Shown: positions 1 through 11,718 of the stretch, piece after piece
Layout of the letters: each line of letters opens with the position of its first letter
How positions within the stretch are numbered: position 1 is the first letter of the stretch
From: Branchiostoma floridae
Taxonomy: Eukaryota; Chordata; Leptocardii; Amphioxiformes; Branchiostomatidae
Direction of reading: 5' to 3'
Length of the DNA: 64,000 nucleotides
NCBI RefSeq assembly: GCF_000003815.2
Contig: NC_049995.1
Span: 1,867,391 to 1,931,390, forward strand
The notes under the pieces: model-generated
What the model saw: the letters and a program-made list of their open reading frames with translations, nothing else
Told to the model about the DNA's origin: nothing
The model's database searches: none
Position numbers and translations under genes: made by a program

Positions 1-1465
1 GTCTTTTTTAAAGTCACAAAAATTAAAAAATCAGCAGTATAGCCAAGTGGAGACATATAGGGTGAGCTGTGATCAGGGCTGTGTGGGTCGTGTTCCTCAC
101 GCTCTGAAATCTACCAAGACCTTGTCAAAATGTTTGACCATTAGGAGCTCTCATCTTAATAAAACCGCCTTGGTTTGACAGGGAATCTTCATATTTTAAG
201 TAGAAATTAGAAGTGGGTGTCTGCTTTGCTGAAGTTGACCACCACAAATCAGGTTGCAGCTCAAGGTTCTGGGTCGAACTTCAAGTTTAATTGGAGTTGG
301 TGGTATAGGCTACCTAACTTTTGCTCCCTATAGCTATTGCTTGGTGATTGTTATACATATAGCTAGCATAGATTTGTTGACTTTCCTGAAAAGCCTGTGC
401 GTGGGTTGTACTATTTTTGTGCGTGCAGCAATTGGTCGGCCAGCAAGGCTATTTTTGTATTTGTCTGTGGCAACAGCGATGCAATTTTTTTGCCTGATGA
501 CCAAATAGCCATGTGTTTATTTAATATCCAATTTCGATGAATTTGAGTCACTGAAGATTACAAACGAAGTCATCTTGGGAAAATCATTTTTTTCTAAGCA
601 ACTTCAATCATGATCATACTTGTCAGGTCCAAGATTAAAATTTCGCTAAATATTCTATCCAAAATAAAGAGGCAACAGGCGAAGTTTCTTGGAAAGAAGC
701 AGGAAATGGCTTTCCATCGTATTTATTAAGTTTCATGTCCTATGTTTCTTAGTGGAACTCTAACCCTTCGGCCTGAGGGTGTCTGCCCACCTCCATAATC
801 GTTAAACAAACTCCTGTCCGATACCTCAAGTCCGCACCTACATTCATTTCGTAATCTACCCGAAAGAAAGAGGCAACAGACGATACCAAATGTTTGTCGG
901 AAAGAAGCAGGAAATGGCTTTCCATCGTGTTGATTGGGTTTCACGTCCTACGTTTCTCAGTGGACCTGTGGCCTAAGGTGCTACGCCTACCCCCGAAATC
1001 GTAAAAGAAACCCCGGTCCGAGGCCTTGAAGATTTTCTTACATCAAACTTAACTTCTAAAAATCAAGGGGTGCATGTGCATGTGACAGACTTGAAAGTAA
1101 AAAAAAAAAAGTCAACAGGCTATTTTTCCTCAGAATTTTTCATGCCTGTTTACATTTAGCCCATCAACAATACATTCAATGATCTGTCATAATCAGGAAG
1201 CAAGTATCCCAGCAGGACACTGGCAAAGTGCCAGTGTTTCCATTTTCAAAGTGACTGACATTATATATAAAAATGTACGACAGAGTCTGTTGAACCATAA
1301 AACCTCCTTGGTTGAACTGGCATGCAGGCATATGAACATGCAGTGTCCACAATTCTAAATGATAGAGCATAATTTGAACATGTACATGTGTATCAAAATG
1401 TTATCAGCTTTCTCAATGAGATCACCAGATACTATCAGTACTGCAGTTGTCACGGCTGAACTCAC
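1..1465. other. Intronic sequence left of OSBPL1A exon 6, no gene seen
   Basis: I find no further OSBPL1A exon here. The only structure is a diverged tandem duplication of about 160-200 bp (670-830 and 871-1030), recognised by the shared words GGAAAGAAGCAGGAAATGGC and TTTCCATCGT. Confidence 0.5.
670..1030. repeat. Diverged tandem duplication, two units of about 200 bp
   Basis: Each unit runs from AGGCAACAG through GGAAAGAAGCAGGAAATGGC and a TTTCA(T/C)GTCCTA(T/C)GTTTCT segment to a CC(A/C)CC-rich end. The units differ at many positions, so the duplication is not recent. No coding potential is apparent. Confidence 0.6.
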
Positions 1466-1610
1466 CCCCACTGTTCCGTAGAGTAGGATCTGCTCCATGC
1501 TGTAATAATATAACTGCTGCTTCCTTCTGGTTCCTGTAGGCAGCACAGTGCAGCGGTGTGTTGCCACTGATATCAGTACAGTTGATATTCAGGGATCTTG
1601 TACCTGTTAG
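1466..1610 (-). CDS. OSBPL1A: OSBPL1A-like coding exon 6
   Basis: 145 nt, phase 0 in and phase 1 out, acceptor TTACCTCAG and donor GTGAGT. It encodes LTGTRSLNINCTDISGNTPL followed by HCAAYRNQKEAAVILLQHGA. This is the last recognisable exon before the left edge. Confidence 0.85.
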
Positions 1611-4600
1611 CTGAGGTAAGATGAGAGATCCACATGGCTCATTTAATAGACTTCAGTTTCTATTCATGAAAAACAAGTGCTTTTAAAAAAGCTGGCATTT
1701 TGCCAATGTTTGCGTGTGTGAACGTTTTTTTTCTAGTTATTAGAATGTCATATAAATAGAACAGAGTAACTAAACCTGATATTGGCGCATGGAGAGATTC
1801 ACATATGTGCCTGAACTGCAGCAGATCTAGACATCACCTGTTAAAATTTGCGTGAACTGCAGCAAATTTCACTACACATTGCCTGTTTTTGAGTGAGCTC
1901 TGTTGCGGGGCATTTTTAAGTTGTTTTTTTTTTTTTTTTATTTCTATTCGGCAAAAAAACGAAGCGGCGAATCCGTTAACCAAAGAAATAGATTGGTGTG
2001 GCCAAATGCATGTAAAAATTAGTATTTTAATGGATGTAAAAAAGAAAAAAAAAGTTGAAAAAAATCTACCTCCCCGGATTCGAACCGGGTGCATTGGTTT
2101 AGAATGCGTAAACTTTACCACTGCGCTAGTGCGAACATGTTGAAGAAATGCCTGTTTTAACAGGTATACAAATGTTTGGCATGGATTGAACAGGTCCGTT
2201 CATCTCAACATCACAACGGCGACTACACTGGCCAGAAGGCATTTTGCGACTGCAAGTCACAAAATGCAAAAAGTTTGCAACGTAATGTTACTTCATTTGC
2301 AAAAATCTTACAAAAAAAGCCTCTATGCAGTTTTCATCAAAGTTTTTAGATTTGACATTTAAAGATACACAAAAAGTTTACAATGATGCATGCATCATGG
2401 AACAAAATGAAATTTAAGGAAATCTGTTACTGAATTGAAATGAATTTTATTGTTTTACATATTTCAGATTATTCAATATTGTTTTAAGACGGCAAATGTT
2501 TTCTTTGAACAAAGCAACGTGCAGTAACGTTAATAGACGTAATAAGCCATCCCCCCTGCCATGCCTGTACTAAGTCCGCTAACTTGGCACATGAAATCAT
2601 ACTTTTCATTGGCCACGATTCCTGGATATCTCATCTCGGATTGGCCAGAGACCTGTGTGTCGGTCCTTCTGATTGCTTCAAACTTTTCAAAAGTCATTAA
2701 CACATGTGTTAATGAAACTACTTAATGCACGACTGTTAATGATTTTCCATCTGTTACGGCGTCATAACCAACATGAAATGGGGCCTTCTGATTGGTCCAA
2801 GTCCCCTGGCTATATGATAATCCTTTATTATTCATGTATTTACATTAACCTATTCATTTAGTGATCAACATACAGCAGCTGATAATATTCAAAAGGTACA
2901 ATGTACCTCTATCAAAATTTATTCCATTCTTTCTGACAACTATGATGTTCACAAAGAAAAACTCAAATTCCACAGGAAGCTGCACGCCAGCTTAAAATTG
3001 AAATCTGCTTTGACCCAATCATAAAATTCATTCATTCACAATTAAACATCATGTAACAGGTCCATAAACGTACATTTGACAGTGGATTGTCTGATGTTCA
3101 TGACTGATTGCAAATGTACTAGTCTAAGATGACATTCCAAGCTAAGCCTATAGTATATAATTTTATGTATACCACTTCTCAGTTGAAATCACCTTACTCA
3201 GACCTGAATCTTTCAGGAATATCTTCAGTCTGCAACAAACATGTTGCCAATCCTACATCTTGTAGTCGTACCCCCAAACCTACCAGGTGAGCCAGCTGCT
3301 CCAGGTGCCCCTCCCGGGCGGCTGACAGCAGCTGCGCCTCCACTTGCAGCTGCTGGGAGTTTTCAGCAGCTAACAACAAAGTTGAAAGTGACTGCATTTC
3401 AAAACATGAGTCTTTTCCATGTTTTCTCCATTAACTTTTAAAACTAATATCCCACCATTTTCCCTATACTTTGCTATAGGTTCTGTAAATCAATAGACTG
3501 TATCACACAGCACCCCTGAGCCATCTGCATGATTAACCATTAGCTGACACACCCACAATCCAACATTTCCCTAAAGGGGACTGAACAGCAAAAGCAATAA
3601 TAACGGGAGGTGCCCCAACACGGTACGCTTTTTCTTGCGCTCAAACTCATGGCGCTCCATCTCTAGTTGCCTGAGAGTGGTCAAATTTTGATGACTGAAT
3701 TTTTTACACATAGATTTGAACAACATACTTGAATAAGAAATGCATTCATGTGGTTCATGAACCTTTCGCGCTGCGTGTTACAAGCGGCAAACACTGTTAG
3801 GCGATTTCGTGTATGTAACCTTCCAATTTTGTGCTATGCTGGACAGTGTGCCTAACTTGGTACGCTTTTTTTACATTTCGCTCTCTTCAGAAGTAAGTGG
3901 TAAATTTAAGTACACAGAAAAAAATTAACAGTATGATATTTTAGCTTTCTTTCGACAGTAAAATCGTGACTGTATGTACTTCTTGTCTCACATGAGGAAG
4001 GCTGTACCTAGAACAAAATCCAGCTGATGTTTTTACGGGCAATGGGCTGAATGCACTGATTGTGAATGCCCGACTAAAAAAACCAATACAAAAATACAAC
4101 ACCGCCAACATCAACAAAACTCTGTCTGATTATATGAAAATATCATCTACATCTCTCTATCAAGTCTTATTTTCATAGACAGCACGAATCATTTGTTACA
4201 GTCAAATAAATCTTTGGAGCGTTCTCTAGTCTGCCACCTTCACGGCCACACTCCCGTGGGAGTACAATGGTGGCAATGTTTATGTCGCTTCCTTTTGGTT
4301 GCTTTTCTACTCAACAAACATTTGAAGACCCATATTCATAGTGTTTTATGGAGCTTTATTTATGTGTATCATGGCAGTTGTGTGACTGCTTGGACGAGTT
4401 CGTATAGTTAGCGACACGAGCCGCCAATACGCAGAGGCCGGTGACCGCAGTGATTCAGCACTGTCAACATTACTGTTAGAATTCTGTTTTTAAAAAAAAA
4501 CATGAAGTAAATATGTTAAAGTATACTTGGAATGCAAATTAAAGCTGTGTGCATGGACCTGGTTTATTTACCTTTGTAATCAGCATAGTCAGTGGCAACA

Positions 4601-7600
4601 AACACGGTGTACTTATGGATAATAAGATCAGCAAAAAATCCGTACCGTCTTACGACGGGAACCATCTTAGGGCAGCCCCCGTTATCATTGTTCTAGTTGT
4701 ACAGAATATATATTTAACTTCTGAATCCAAAAAGTTCCACAACCCCAATGCCATCGCCAAATGACATTTAACTTTACTGGACAGTTGTATTAATTGTTTG
4801 TCATCATTTATGCAAATAAGGTCCTCATTTGCATAAATGAAATTAGTTGATTCGTACCCTCAGTAAGCTCCTCAATTGCATAAATTATATACATAATGTA
4901 AGTTGATCATCTCCTGTAACCCAAATAACAGACATACACAAGAAGACTTTAATCATGTTTCTAGTAATTTATGCAAATGAGGTCCTATGTTCTATGCAAA
5001 TTTTCATCTGTACATAACTTCCAAATGCCAGAAGTAAGAAGTTCCTGTCATTTACCACAATGGCATTATAGCATTTTCTCATTAATCATGCAAATTAGGT
5101 CTCTAACGTTATATGCATAATATTCTTCTCTTTCTCAGAAAATGCCATAAGGCCATTGTGCAACTAATGTCAGTGAGCAACTAATGTCAGTAATAAAACC
5201 TCATCAATGTAAAAATGTTCATCTATGAGATATCTATATTAAGCAATTTCTTAATCATAGCTGCCTTGAAGTCAGATCTAGCAGTACCTTCGATCAGCCT
5301 CTTAACCTCAGCAGCATGGCTCATCTGTTTTGGTGTGTGTCCCTCACCATTGATTACATTCACATCTGCATTGTACTGAAGTAAAAGGGTGACCATATCC
5401 TGAAGCAAAAAAACAAAAAAAAACATGGGAAATGAACAGGATGGGATTACACCACTGACACCAGACTTTACTTTATGAGAATCTGATATAAGGACATAGG
5501 TTTGTACCACGTAAGACTTAGGATAAGGGTATGGGGCCAAGCATCTTAGGGAATTTATCCACGGCACGTGACCGAGCATGCGCAGTGTGGGCGTAGAGCC
5601 TCAGACGAGAGACAGAGTCAGTTTTTTTCTCACTACTCAAACAGCATCAGCATCGGTTAATTTTGTCTTGTCTTCATTGCATCACTCGTATTTTGCATCG
5701 TATTTCCCGGTGGTGATGGCCAAAGAGAAAAGCGACAATCCCCATCAGGTACCGGGACGAGTACGACCTTCACTGCATGCAAACCGCTCTTTAAGCTCTC
5801 TTAAAGTGTGCTTACATGAGCCGTATTGGCATTCTTTAAGTTAATTTACGTAATGTTTACGCATTTGAAATATTATGTTTAAGCGCACGTAGTGGCACAC
5901 ATTTAAGCAACATTTAAGCATCGAAAAGTAAACTTAATTCTGAATGATTACTCTACCTTTAAGCTCTGTAAAGTTTCGTAATTGATGTGATTTAAGTTGT
6001 CTTAAAGTTTTCTTAAAGAGTAATTAATGGCACTCATTTAAGATCTGTAAGAGTGCACACGTCAAAAAGATATGGCTCATCACTACATTCCTGAAAGAGT
6101 TACTCCTGGTACCCGAGATTCACTCGGCAGCTCTAGTACTGTTATAGTGTTGTGCTTGTTGATAGCAAAGCAGCCTTTGTATCTCATTTAGATCAGGCAA
6201 GTTACAAATGTAGTTAATGTTGACAAACTTTCCAACGCAATACCTCCAAGAGGTACACCAAAAACATTCAGCAACACAAATCAGTGTTTCATCCAGACGA
6301 CAGCTCTATACATTAACTTGGGTTCTTAATGATTTTATTCAGCACTTTGGATGAAAACCAACATGACTCACTTCAGTCTGCATAATGAGACAATTAAAAT
6401 CCATCTGAAGTTACAGCACATCTGTAGTTACAGCAACCTGTTATATCATTTACAATTGAGTATGCGTAAATCATGCTTATTCAATGATGTCATCGGTCCA
6501 AATCCAAGATGGTGCACCATATCACCAGATCAAGTATAACTATAGGTTGTTATCCATTAAAATGCGTAACTACCTGTTACTACTACTATCTACACTTGAA
6601 TTTGACACTTTTCATTGAAAACAAACATTTTACATGACTTATCTCACTTCACTTCATTGAAGTGAGTACCTTACTGCAGTTACCCAGACAGACATTGAAA
6701 ATACCATAAGGAAAAATCAAACACAAAGCTACAAGAAAGTGCAATGTCCAAGTTTGATACTTACTGTCCTCCCAGTTAATGCAGCTTTATGCAGCGGAGT
6801 GTCCCCAAGGTCATTCACAATATCCACATCTGCACCATGCTGCAATATTACAGATATTAAACAGCTCCTAAATTCTCATTTTAATAGTTATCAAAATAAC
6901 TCTTTACAGTAACCCACTTGCAGATATTTTTCTTTATCAGTTACTGTTAAAATTAACATAATAATAAGTAATGTACAACGATCATGAGCGATACATTGTA
7001 TACTTGTAGGTATCCAGAAAATGGACACATGTATGTTAGAAGGAATATATCAAAATATAATGTTATATGTAAACAACATTTTCACAGCCACATGAATGTT
7101 ACTTGTATGTATTGAACAATGATACTACTACCCACCATAAGTAATGCACGAACAACTGGAAGGTGGCCAAAATATGATGCCAGGTGCAGAGGGCTCCAAC
7201 CTTTGTTGGACTTTGTGTCACCTAGAAAGATAGGATTAGCCTGACAGTGGTTCTTGAGATATAACCCCACATAACATTCAGAGCAAAAACAATATACGGT
7301 AGTACTACTTCCATCTTCATGGAAGTAATAACTGCTAACACCATGAAAATCACTGATTCGGAATTAATTAGACTTTGCCATAAATTTGTGGCAAAGTCTG
7401 ATTAATTCCGAATCAGTGATTTTCATGGTGTTAATTGTATGCGGTATGCAATTGCGGTGAGCTTTGATCAAATCCTACGGGATAACTTGACCAAAGCCGT
7501 GGATTCAGGAATTTCTTTCCACACGGCGGGATAAGCAATTTTGAAAGTCAAATATCTTAATTACCTTGTACATTGTGACTATAAAAAGTAACGTGATATT

Positions 7601-8082
7601 CAGAATAGCATGATCTTTCCAATGGTATGTAAAATGTTGATGTATGTCCAGCAAGAAAACAGGAGTTTCAACATGGCTGCCATCAAATTTGGAAAGTGAC
7701 TAACATAATAAAACTAAAAGTTTCCAAATTCAAAGTGATTTAGTTTTGCTGGGCAGGTGTGTTTGTGAGCATACCATTCAAGCGCTAGACTGTATGTATT
7801 TGAGCAATTGCAATAATATTTTGTACCAACTCATTCCTTCACATGGCAAATTTATCAAACTATCTTGCATAAAACTATCAACACTTATCACACACCTTTG
7901 CAGTTGAGATCCAGCTGCAGCTTCCCTTCATATCTACTCTTCAGCAGATCTTCCACCAACTCAATCTTCCCATTCCTGGCACAGTGGAGCAGCATGTCCT
8001 TAGGCCCCATCATGTCAACATCACTGTGAGTCCAGACCTGTTCTTCTGTCTGCCTGGCAGCCATGACATCTGAGTGGACCAT
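1466..8082 (-). CDS. OSBPL1A: Oxysterol-binding protein-related protein 1-like (ORP1L), 5' six coding exons, partial
   Basis: The model joins exons 8082-7896, 7221-7136, 6839-6765, 5399-5288, 3369-3284 and 1610-1466. All junctions have GT/AG signals and keep one reading frame. The joined protein has ankyrin-repeat cores such as GWSPLHLASYFGH, DLGDTPLHKAALTGRT and ISGNTPLHCAAYRNQKEA, and follows the order and spacing of the vertebrate ORP1L N-terminus (LLHCARNG, then LNCKGDTKSNKGW). In that family the ankyrin block binds RAB7 on late endosomes. A PH domain, a VAP-binding FFAT motif and the sterol-binding domain follow and drive cholesterol-dependent endosome-ER contact; these would lie left of position 1. 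The start is uncertain: ATG at 8082 gives a longer N-terminus than vertebrate proteins, while ATG at 8013 (MMGPKD) fits the family better. Introns carry repeats and a long hairpin. Confidence 0.88.
2065..2136 (-). repeat. tRNA-like sequence (SINE head or tRNA pseudogene)
   Basis: On the minus strand a good A box (TAGCGCAGTGG) is followed at tRNA spacing by a perfect B box (GGTTCGAATCC) with a clean T arm (CCCGG/CCGGG). The seven bases at each end do not pair, so an acceptor stem cannot form and this is not a working tRNA. A poly-T/A-rich flank suggests a retroposed SINE. Confidence 0.6.
3284..3369 (-). CDS. OSBPL1A: OSBPL1A-like coding exon 5
   Basis: 86 nt, from phase 1 to phase 0, acceptor GTTAG and donor GTAGGT. 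It encodes AAENSQQLQVEAQLLSAARE and GHLEQLAHL, equivalent to the LEELLLAAAREGK segment of vertebrate ORP1L. Confidence 0.82.
3725..4690. repeat. Dispersed repeat of about 1 kb (also at 51435-51600 and 53840-53995)
   Basis: The left part (TTTTGTGCTA, CTCTTCAGAAGT, TTTAAGT) recurs near 51435-51600. The right part (CTTGGAATGCAAATTAAAG, TTTGTAATCAGCATAGTCAG) recurs at 53840-53995 in the same orientation. No ORF is seen. The family is unassigned. Confidence 0.55.
4800..5115. repeat. AT-rich octamer-containing repeat fragment
   Basis: Several ATGCAAAT/ATTTGCAT words and TTATGCAAAT(G/A)AGG phrases occur here. The same phrases fill the repeats at 26590-27120, 34230-39845 and 60992-61961. It is probably an old fragment of that family. 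Confidence 0.5.
5288..5399 (-). CDS. OSBPL1A: OSBPL1A-like coding exon 4
   Basis: 112 nt, from phase 0 to phase 1, acceptor CTTCAG and donor GTACTG. It encodes DMVTLLLQYNADVNVINGEG and then HTPKQMSHAAEVKRLIE, the third ankyrin unit and the linker helix of the family. Confidence 0.85.
6765..6839 (-). CDS. OSBPL1A: OSBPL1A-like coding exon 3
   Basis: 75 nt in phase 0, with acceptor ATTGCAG and donor GTAAGT. It encodes HGADVDIVNDLGDTPLHKAA and LTGRT, a near-canonical ankyrin repeat matching the GADVNVLNDxGDTPLHRAA block of the family. Confidence 0.88.
7136..7221 (-). CDS. OSBPL1A: OSBPL1A-like coding exon 2
   Basis: 86 nt, from phase 1 to phase 0. The acceptor is TTTCTAG and the donor GTGGGTAG. 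It encodes GDTKSNKGWSPLHLASYFGH and the second ankyrin helix VVRALLM. Confidence 0.88.
7336..7433. repeat. 98-bp near-perfect hairpin in OSBPL1A-like intron
   Basis: The 45-bp arms (7336-7380 and 7389-7433) match at 44 of 45 positions around an 8-base loop (TAAATTTG). The arms begin TAACACCATGAAAATCACTG. A smaller hairpin (CTTCCATCTTCATGGAAG) lies just upstream. It is probably a minimal foldback or MITE. Confidence 0.85.
7896..8082 (-). CDS. OSBPL1A: OSBPL1A-like coding exon 1 (start uncertain)
   Basis: This exon encodes the start of the ankyrin region, with residues LLHCARNGKIELVEDLLKS and then LDLNCK. It ends in phase 1 at a GTGTGTG donor. Starts at 8082, 8064 and 8013 are all in frame. 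An acceptor-like CTCACAG before the 8013 ATG means an upstream non-coding or alternative exon is possible. Confidence 0.8.
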
Positions 8083-8225
8083 GAGTAGTACCACATATCA
8101 AAGTTATGTCATAACAAATCAGTTCAAACCTGTTATATTATATATATCATATATCATTATAACCTGTCCCCACTAGGCAACAGGCTTGCATTATGGGATA
8201 AATTATTATAGGGCAGGCATGTGAA

Positions 8226-8262
8226 ACCATCCATTATCATCATCATCATCATCATCACATCA
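8226..8262. repeat. ATC microsatellite
   Basis: A short run of ATC triplets with one interruption near 8254. It lies just upstream of the OSBPL1A-like gene. Confidence 0.8.
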
Positions 8263-8846
8263 TTGTCATCAGATTTTCTTACAACAAAATTTCCCATATT
8301 ACAGCAGACTGCCCCATTGACCAACCCACGTGCATCCGCTGCCATCTTTATTTTAAACATAACATTGAATGGCAGTGAAAATCCAACACAAACTGGCCGA
8401 TTTCGGCACAAAATCAAGCGAGTTATCATCAAAAATCAATGACACCTCAAGCTTGAACATTATGCGGTTGTTATGGGCAGGGAATAGGTCCTGTGGGGTT
8501 ATCCCAATTTTGATCGGTCAGTCGCGGTCACCTTGGCCAGGTGGTCGTCTTGAAAAGGGTAATGCTTACATCAATTGAATGGGGCAAATTTTCGGAACTG
8601 AGAAAAAAGCGGGTGTATACCCAATCACTTAAATCTGTTTCTTTTTGAGAATTTTTGTGAAAAAGATGAAATATGGCCATCAAAGGAGTCCTAAACTTCA
8701 CAAGAGTCTGTTATTTTCGAATAGATATTAATTTGAAATTTTGAGGAAATAAAACATACATGCTTAATAACTTCATATTATATGATAACTAGTCTTGCAT
8801 AGGTCAAAAAGCAACCAGTATACCTAGTCTTTAATTAGATTTAAAG

Positions 8847-9771
8847 CAGGCCTCGAAATACTTTTTTCGGCCAGGTTGCGCAGGCGGCAACCTGAATCAA
8901 AAACCAACTTGCGCCACCAGCATTTCAGGTTGCGCCACTTCCAAGCTGTTACTTTCTCCAAATTAGCTGTAAAAGCTATCAATTTCAGTTGAAGAAATAA
9001 AGCACAAAAAAAATATGCAGGGCAAATTAAGCACACTTTTCTCAATAAACAACATCCATTTATCAATATTTTGAAAATAAAGACTGCAACAAAAATAATA
9101 TCTCAAAGAAACGTGAAAAAATTGCGACCTCCATTGAACAGTGCCGACCGTGTGCCCCTCCCCAGTATAGTCATCGTCACACTAGCTGTTGTTTTCCCCG
9201 CATTCCACCAAACAAGCAAAAAAACTCTCCAAAGTAAGCCTATACATGTTCTTATCAGCAAGGACGTTAGGCAGTCGATGGGTTTTCGTAAACATTGCCA
9301 AAGTTGCACGCTTTGTTGCGTGATTTTATTCCGAGAACACAGCGAATTCTACTCTAAAGCATTGGGACATTAGATATTCCACCATCTCGCACTAACTCAC
9401 ATCTTGCAAATCGCGAGAGCCGCATCCCATTGGCGCTACGTCACGCCGAAATGGCCAATGGGATGCGACTCTCGCGATTTGCGAGATGTGAGTTAGTGCG
9501 AGATGGCGCGAGACTTGAGATGAAAAATGGCGGCTGCATGCCGAAATCGGCTAATTTTGAACTTCGAGCGAAGTTTCCGGCGGAAAATTAGGGCTTACCA
9601 AAGGCGTACATCCCCAAAACAGGGCGTACATTTTCTGATACTTTTAGTAAAGGGCCTGTAACTTAACGATCATTTTGTTTACCCAAAAAATCAAGTTGCG
9701 CTCTGAACAACTTGCGCACGGAGAAAACTACTTGCGCGGAGGGGGTGCGCAAGTGGTTAATTCGAGCCCTG
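8847..9771. mobile_element. CAGGG-end DNA element, 925 bp, ACTTGCGC-word variant
   Basis: The ends are CAGGCCTCGAAATAC and its inverted partner AATTCGAGCCCTG. TTTAAAG lies directly outside both ends (8840-8846 and 9772-9778), consistent with a target-site duplication. Both subterminal regions carry repeated TTGCGC words in either orientation (AACTTGCGCC, CAAGTTGCGC, GGTGCGCAAG). A long hairpin (9382-9506) sits in the middle. No transposase is visible, so it is non-autonomous. Confidence 0.75.
9382..9506. repeat. 125-bp near-perfect hairpin nested in the 8847-9771 element
   Basis: The 53-bp arms (9382-9434 and 9454-9506) match at 51 of 53 positions around a 19-base loop. The arms start CCATCTCGCACTAACTCACA and contain the self-complementary word TCGCGA. 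It may be a foldback that inserted into the larger element, or its own central stem. Confidence 0.85.
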
Positions 9772-10207
9772 TTTAAAGTAATCTCTGGCTATGGCTGAAT
9801 ACAATGTGTTATTACGTTTCCCAGAAAGGGAAACATTCTGTTTTTGTCAACGTTTGTTTCGGATCCAGTCAATACAGATTTCCAGCTTTTTGATTGTCCT
9901 AAAATCTGCCTTTCTCAGGGAAACGTCACTGGTGGACCTATCAGTGAGCAGGACTCAAATAGGTCGCTATCGCCTTCTTTCTCTCCGGGATGCAATGAAA
10001 ACGGGGCACATGCAAATTGGCCATGCTACCAGTACCAAGAAGGCGTTCCAGGAAGAAGTTGCCCGCCATGCAACGAACGAGATTGCAAACTTTTCACACA
10101 AAAACATGGTGTTCAGAAGATTAGACATGGGTATCTTGGAATGAACAGACCTGTTCAAGCTATACCCTTTACTTCTATACCTATCAAAACAACGAGAAAT
10201 TATTTGT

Positions 10208-10299
10208 GTTGGACATAGCGTAATGGGTAGAGCATCATCCTGCGAAACCATTTTCGCAGCTTCGACGTGAGTTCGAGTCCGCGTTGGGAGTTTTTTTTT
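10208..10299 (+). repeat. tRNA-derived SINE head with poly-T end
   Basis: An A box (TAGCGTAATGGG) and a B box (AGTTCGAGTCC) lie at tRNA spacing, followed by a run of nine T, a Pol III stop signal. The acceptor arms do not pair well, so I call a SINE or tRNA pseudogene. Confidence 0.55.
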
Positions 10300-11180
10300 C
10301 AATTGTCCTTTTTAAACATCCCTTTGATAAAAGAATACTTTCCTCTTGCGACCAGAACCATCAAAACCCACCTTTGGGACTTTTTGTTCTGCATTTGTGT
10401 GCATGTTTTGGTAAAGAAACAGAGCGTAATGCAGGGATATTATGTACTTTACACTAAATAATTCCGCCATGTTGACAGCCATGTTCACATGTCAATTCCC
10501 CTCAGAGCGGTGAAATTCAAGCATATTTTCAAGCATTGATTGTTGGTGCTTATGAACTTAAACAAATGTTTTTACCCTGTGGTTTTTAAAAGAGCAACTT
10601 AGTCAACTGTCACAGGCCCATATCATGAATGCGCACTCATGCATATCGCAGCACTGCTCATTTTTCTAGCTAGTTCGGGATTTTTTTTTTTATATACTAA
10701 GGCATGGGGCGGGATTAGGACCGGAGACGTTACCCGATTAACTAGTTTAAGGATAACTTGGACCACATTCTGAAAAATAGTGTACAACATAAACAACTTT
10801 CTGCATAAATAGTGCTATCATGGTCCCTACATCTAATTGGTTTTAGATTTTGTCACAGCTATTCTTTATTCTGATTGGCTGAAGAAGGAAGAAACCAGGT
10901 AGCCAGGCCTGGTGCACAGCCTTCTCGTAAACCTTTCCTGCAGGGAGGAAGAACACACCACCACTGTTACCAGCAAAAACAATGTTTTCTCTCGATTGAA
11001 GTACTACATTAAAAGCACCTTGGGGGACACAGGTCTTCAGGTCGACAGCTCCGCTCTGTCATGCTGGACAGGCCTTTGTTGAAATCTTGGTGTCACCAAG
11101 AAGAATAACCTTCTTGGTGTCACCTCTCTGAGGAGGAACTGACCTGAAGTCTTCTTCTGAATCTGAAGTGTTTTGTTGTT
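10300..11180. other. Intergenic stretch, nothing recognised
   Basis: No supported ORF, exon or clear repeat end was found. A T-rich tract (about 10681-10695) is the only feature. Confidence 0.4.
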
Positions 11181-11208
11181 CAATTTTTTGGCAAGTATAC
11201 CGAAGTCA

Positions 11209-11718
11209 CGGGTTCCGCACTGGGCGCCCAGTGCGGAATTCGTGGAGAAACTGGCGTCGGCACTCGGGGCCCAGTACGGAAGAAACTTCCGCACAGGAAT
11301 TCCAGTGCGGAACGGCTTTGTTCGAGTGCTGAAGACCCGTCAGCACTGGAATTCCAGAGCTACACCTTGTCTCGGCACTCGTTTTCCAGTGCCGAACTCC
11401 GCCCAGCACTCAGTTTCTAGTGCCGAACTCCGCCCAGCACTCGGTTTCTAGTGCTGATCTCCGCTCAGCACTCGGTTTCTAGTGCGGAAGGGTGGTTCAA
11501 AGGTCGTTCAGCACTGGTTACCCAGTGAGGAGGTCTTTGAGCACTGGATAACCGAGTGCCGATCTACCTAAGTCACGGGTTCCGCACTGGGATTTCTAGT
11601 GCTCGGTGACTTTTCGGCACTAGAGGCCGAGTGCTAAGACCACTTCGGCACTAGAAGCCGAGTGCTACTATCATTTTAAGACCGTCAGCACTGGGTTTCC
11701 AGTGCTCGCGTCCACGAT
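11209..11718. repeat. Left array of short palindromes in element A
   Basis: About a dozen units of the form GCACT(G/C/A)G, 3-6 bases, C(C/T/G)AGTGC recur every 35-40 bp with unrelated spacers. The outer five bases of each arm are nearly invariant; the inner two vary. A copy of the terminus (AAGTCACGGGTTCCGCACTG) recurs internally at 11572. Confidence 0.85.

Noticed and set aside
2065-2136. Functional tRNA gene on the minus strand
   Set aside because: A and B boxes are good, but the acceptor stem cannot pair.
8157-8578. Possible first exon of a gene divergent from OSBPL1A
   Set aside because: Frames run through an ATC microsatellite and show no family similarity or splice-supported continuation.
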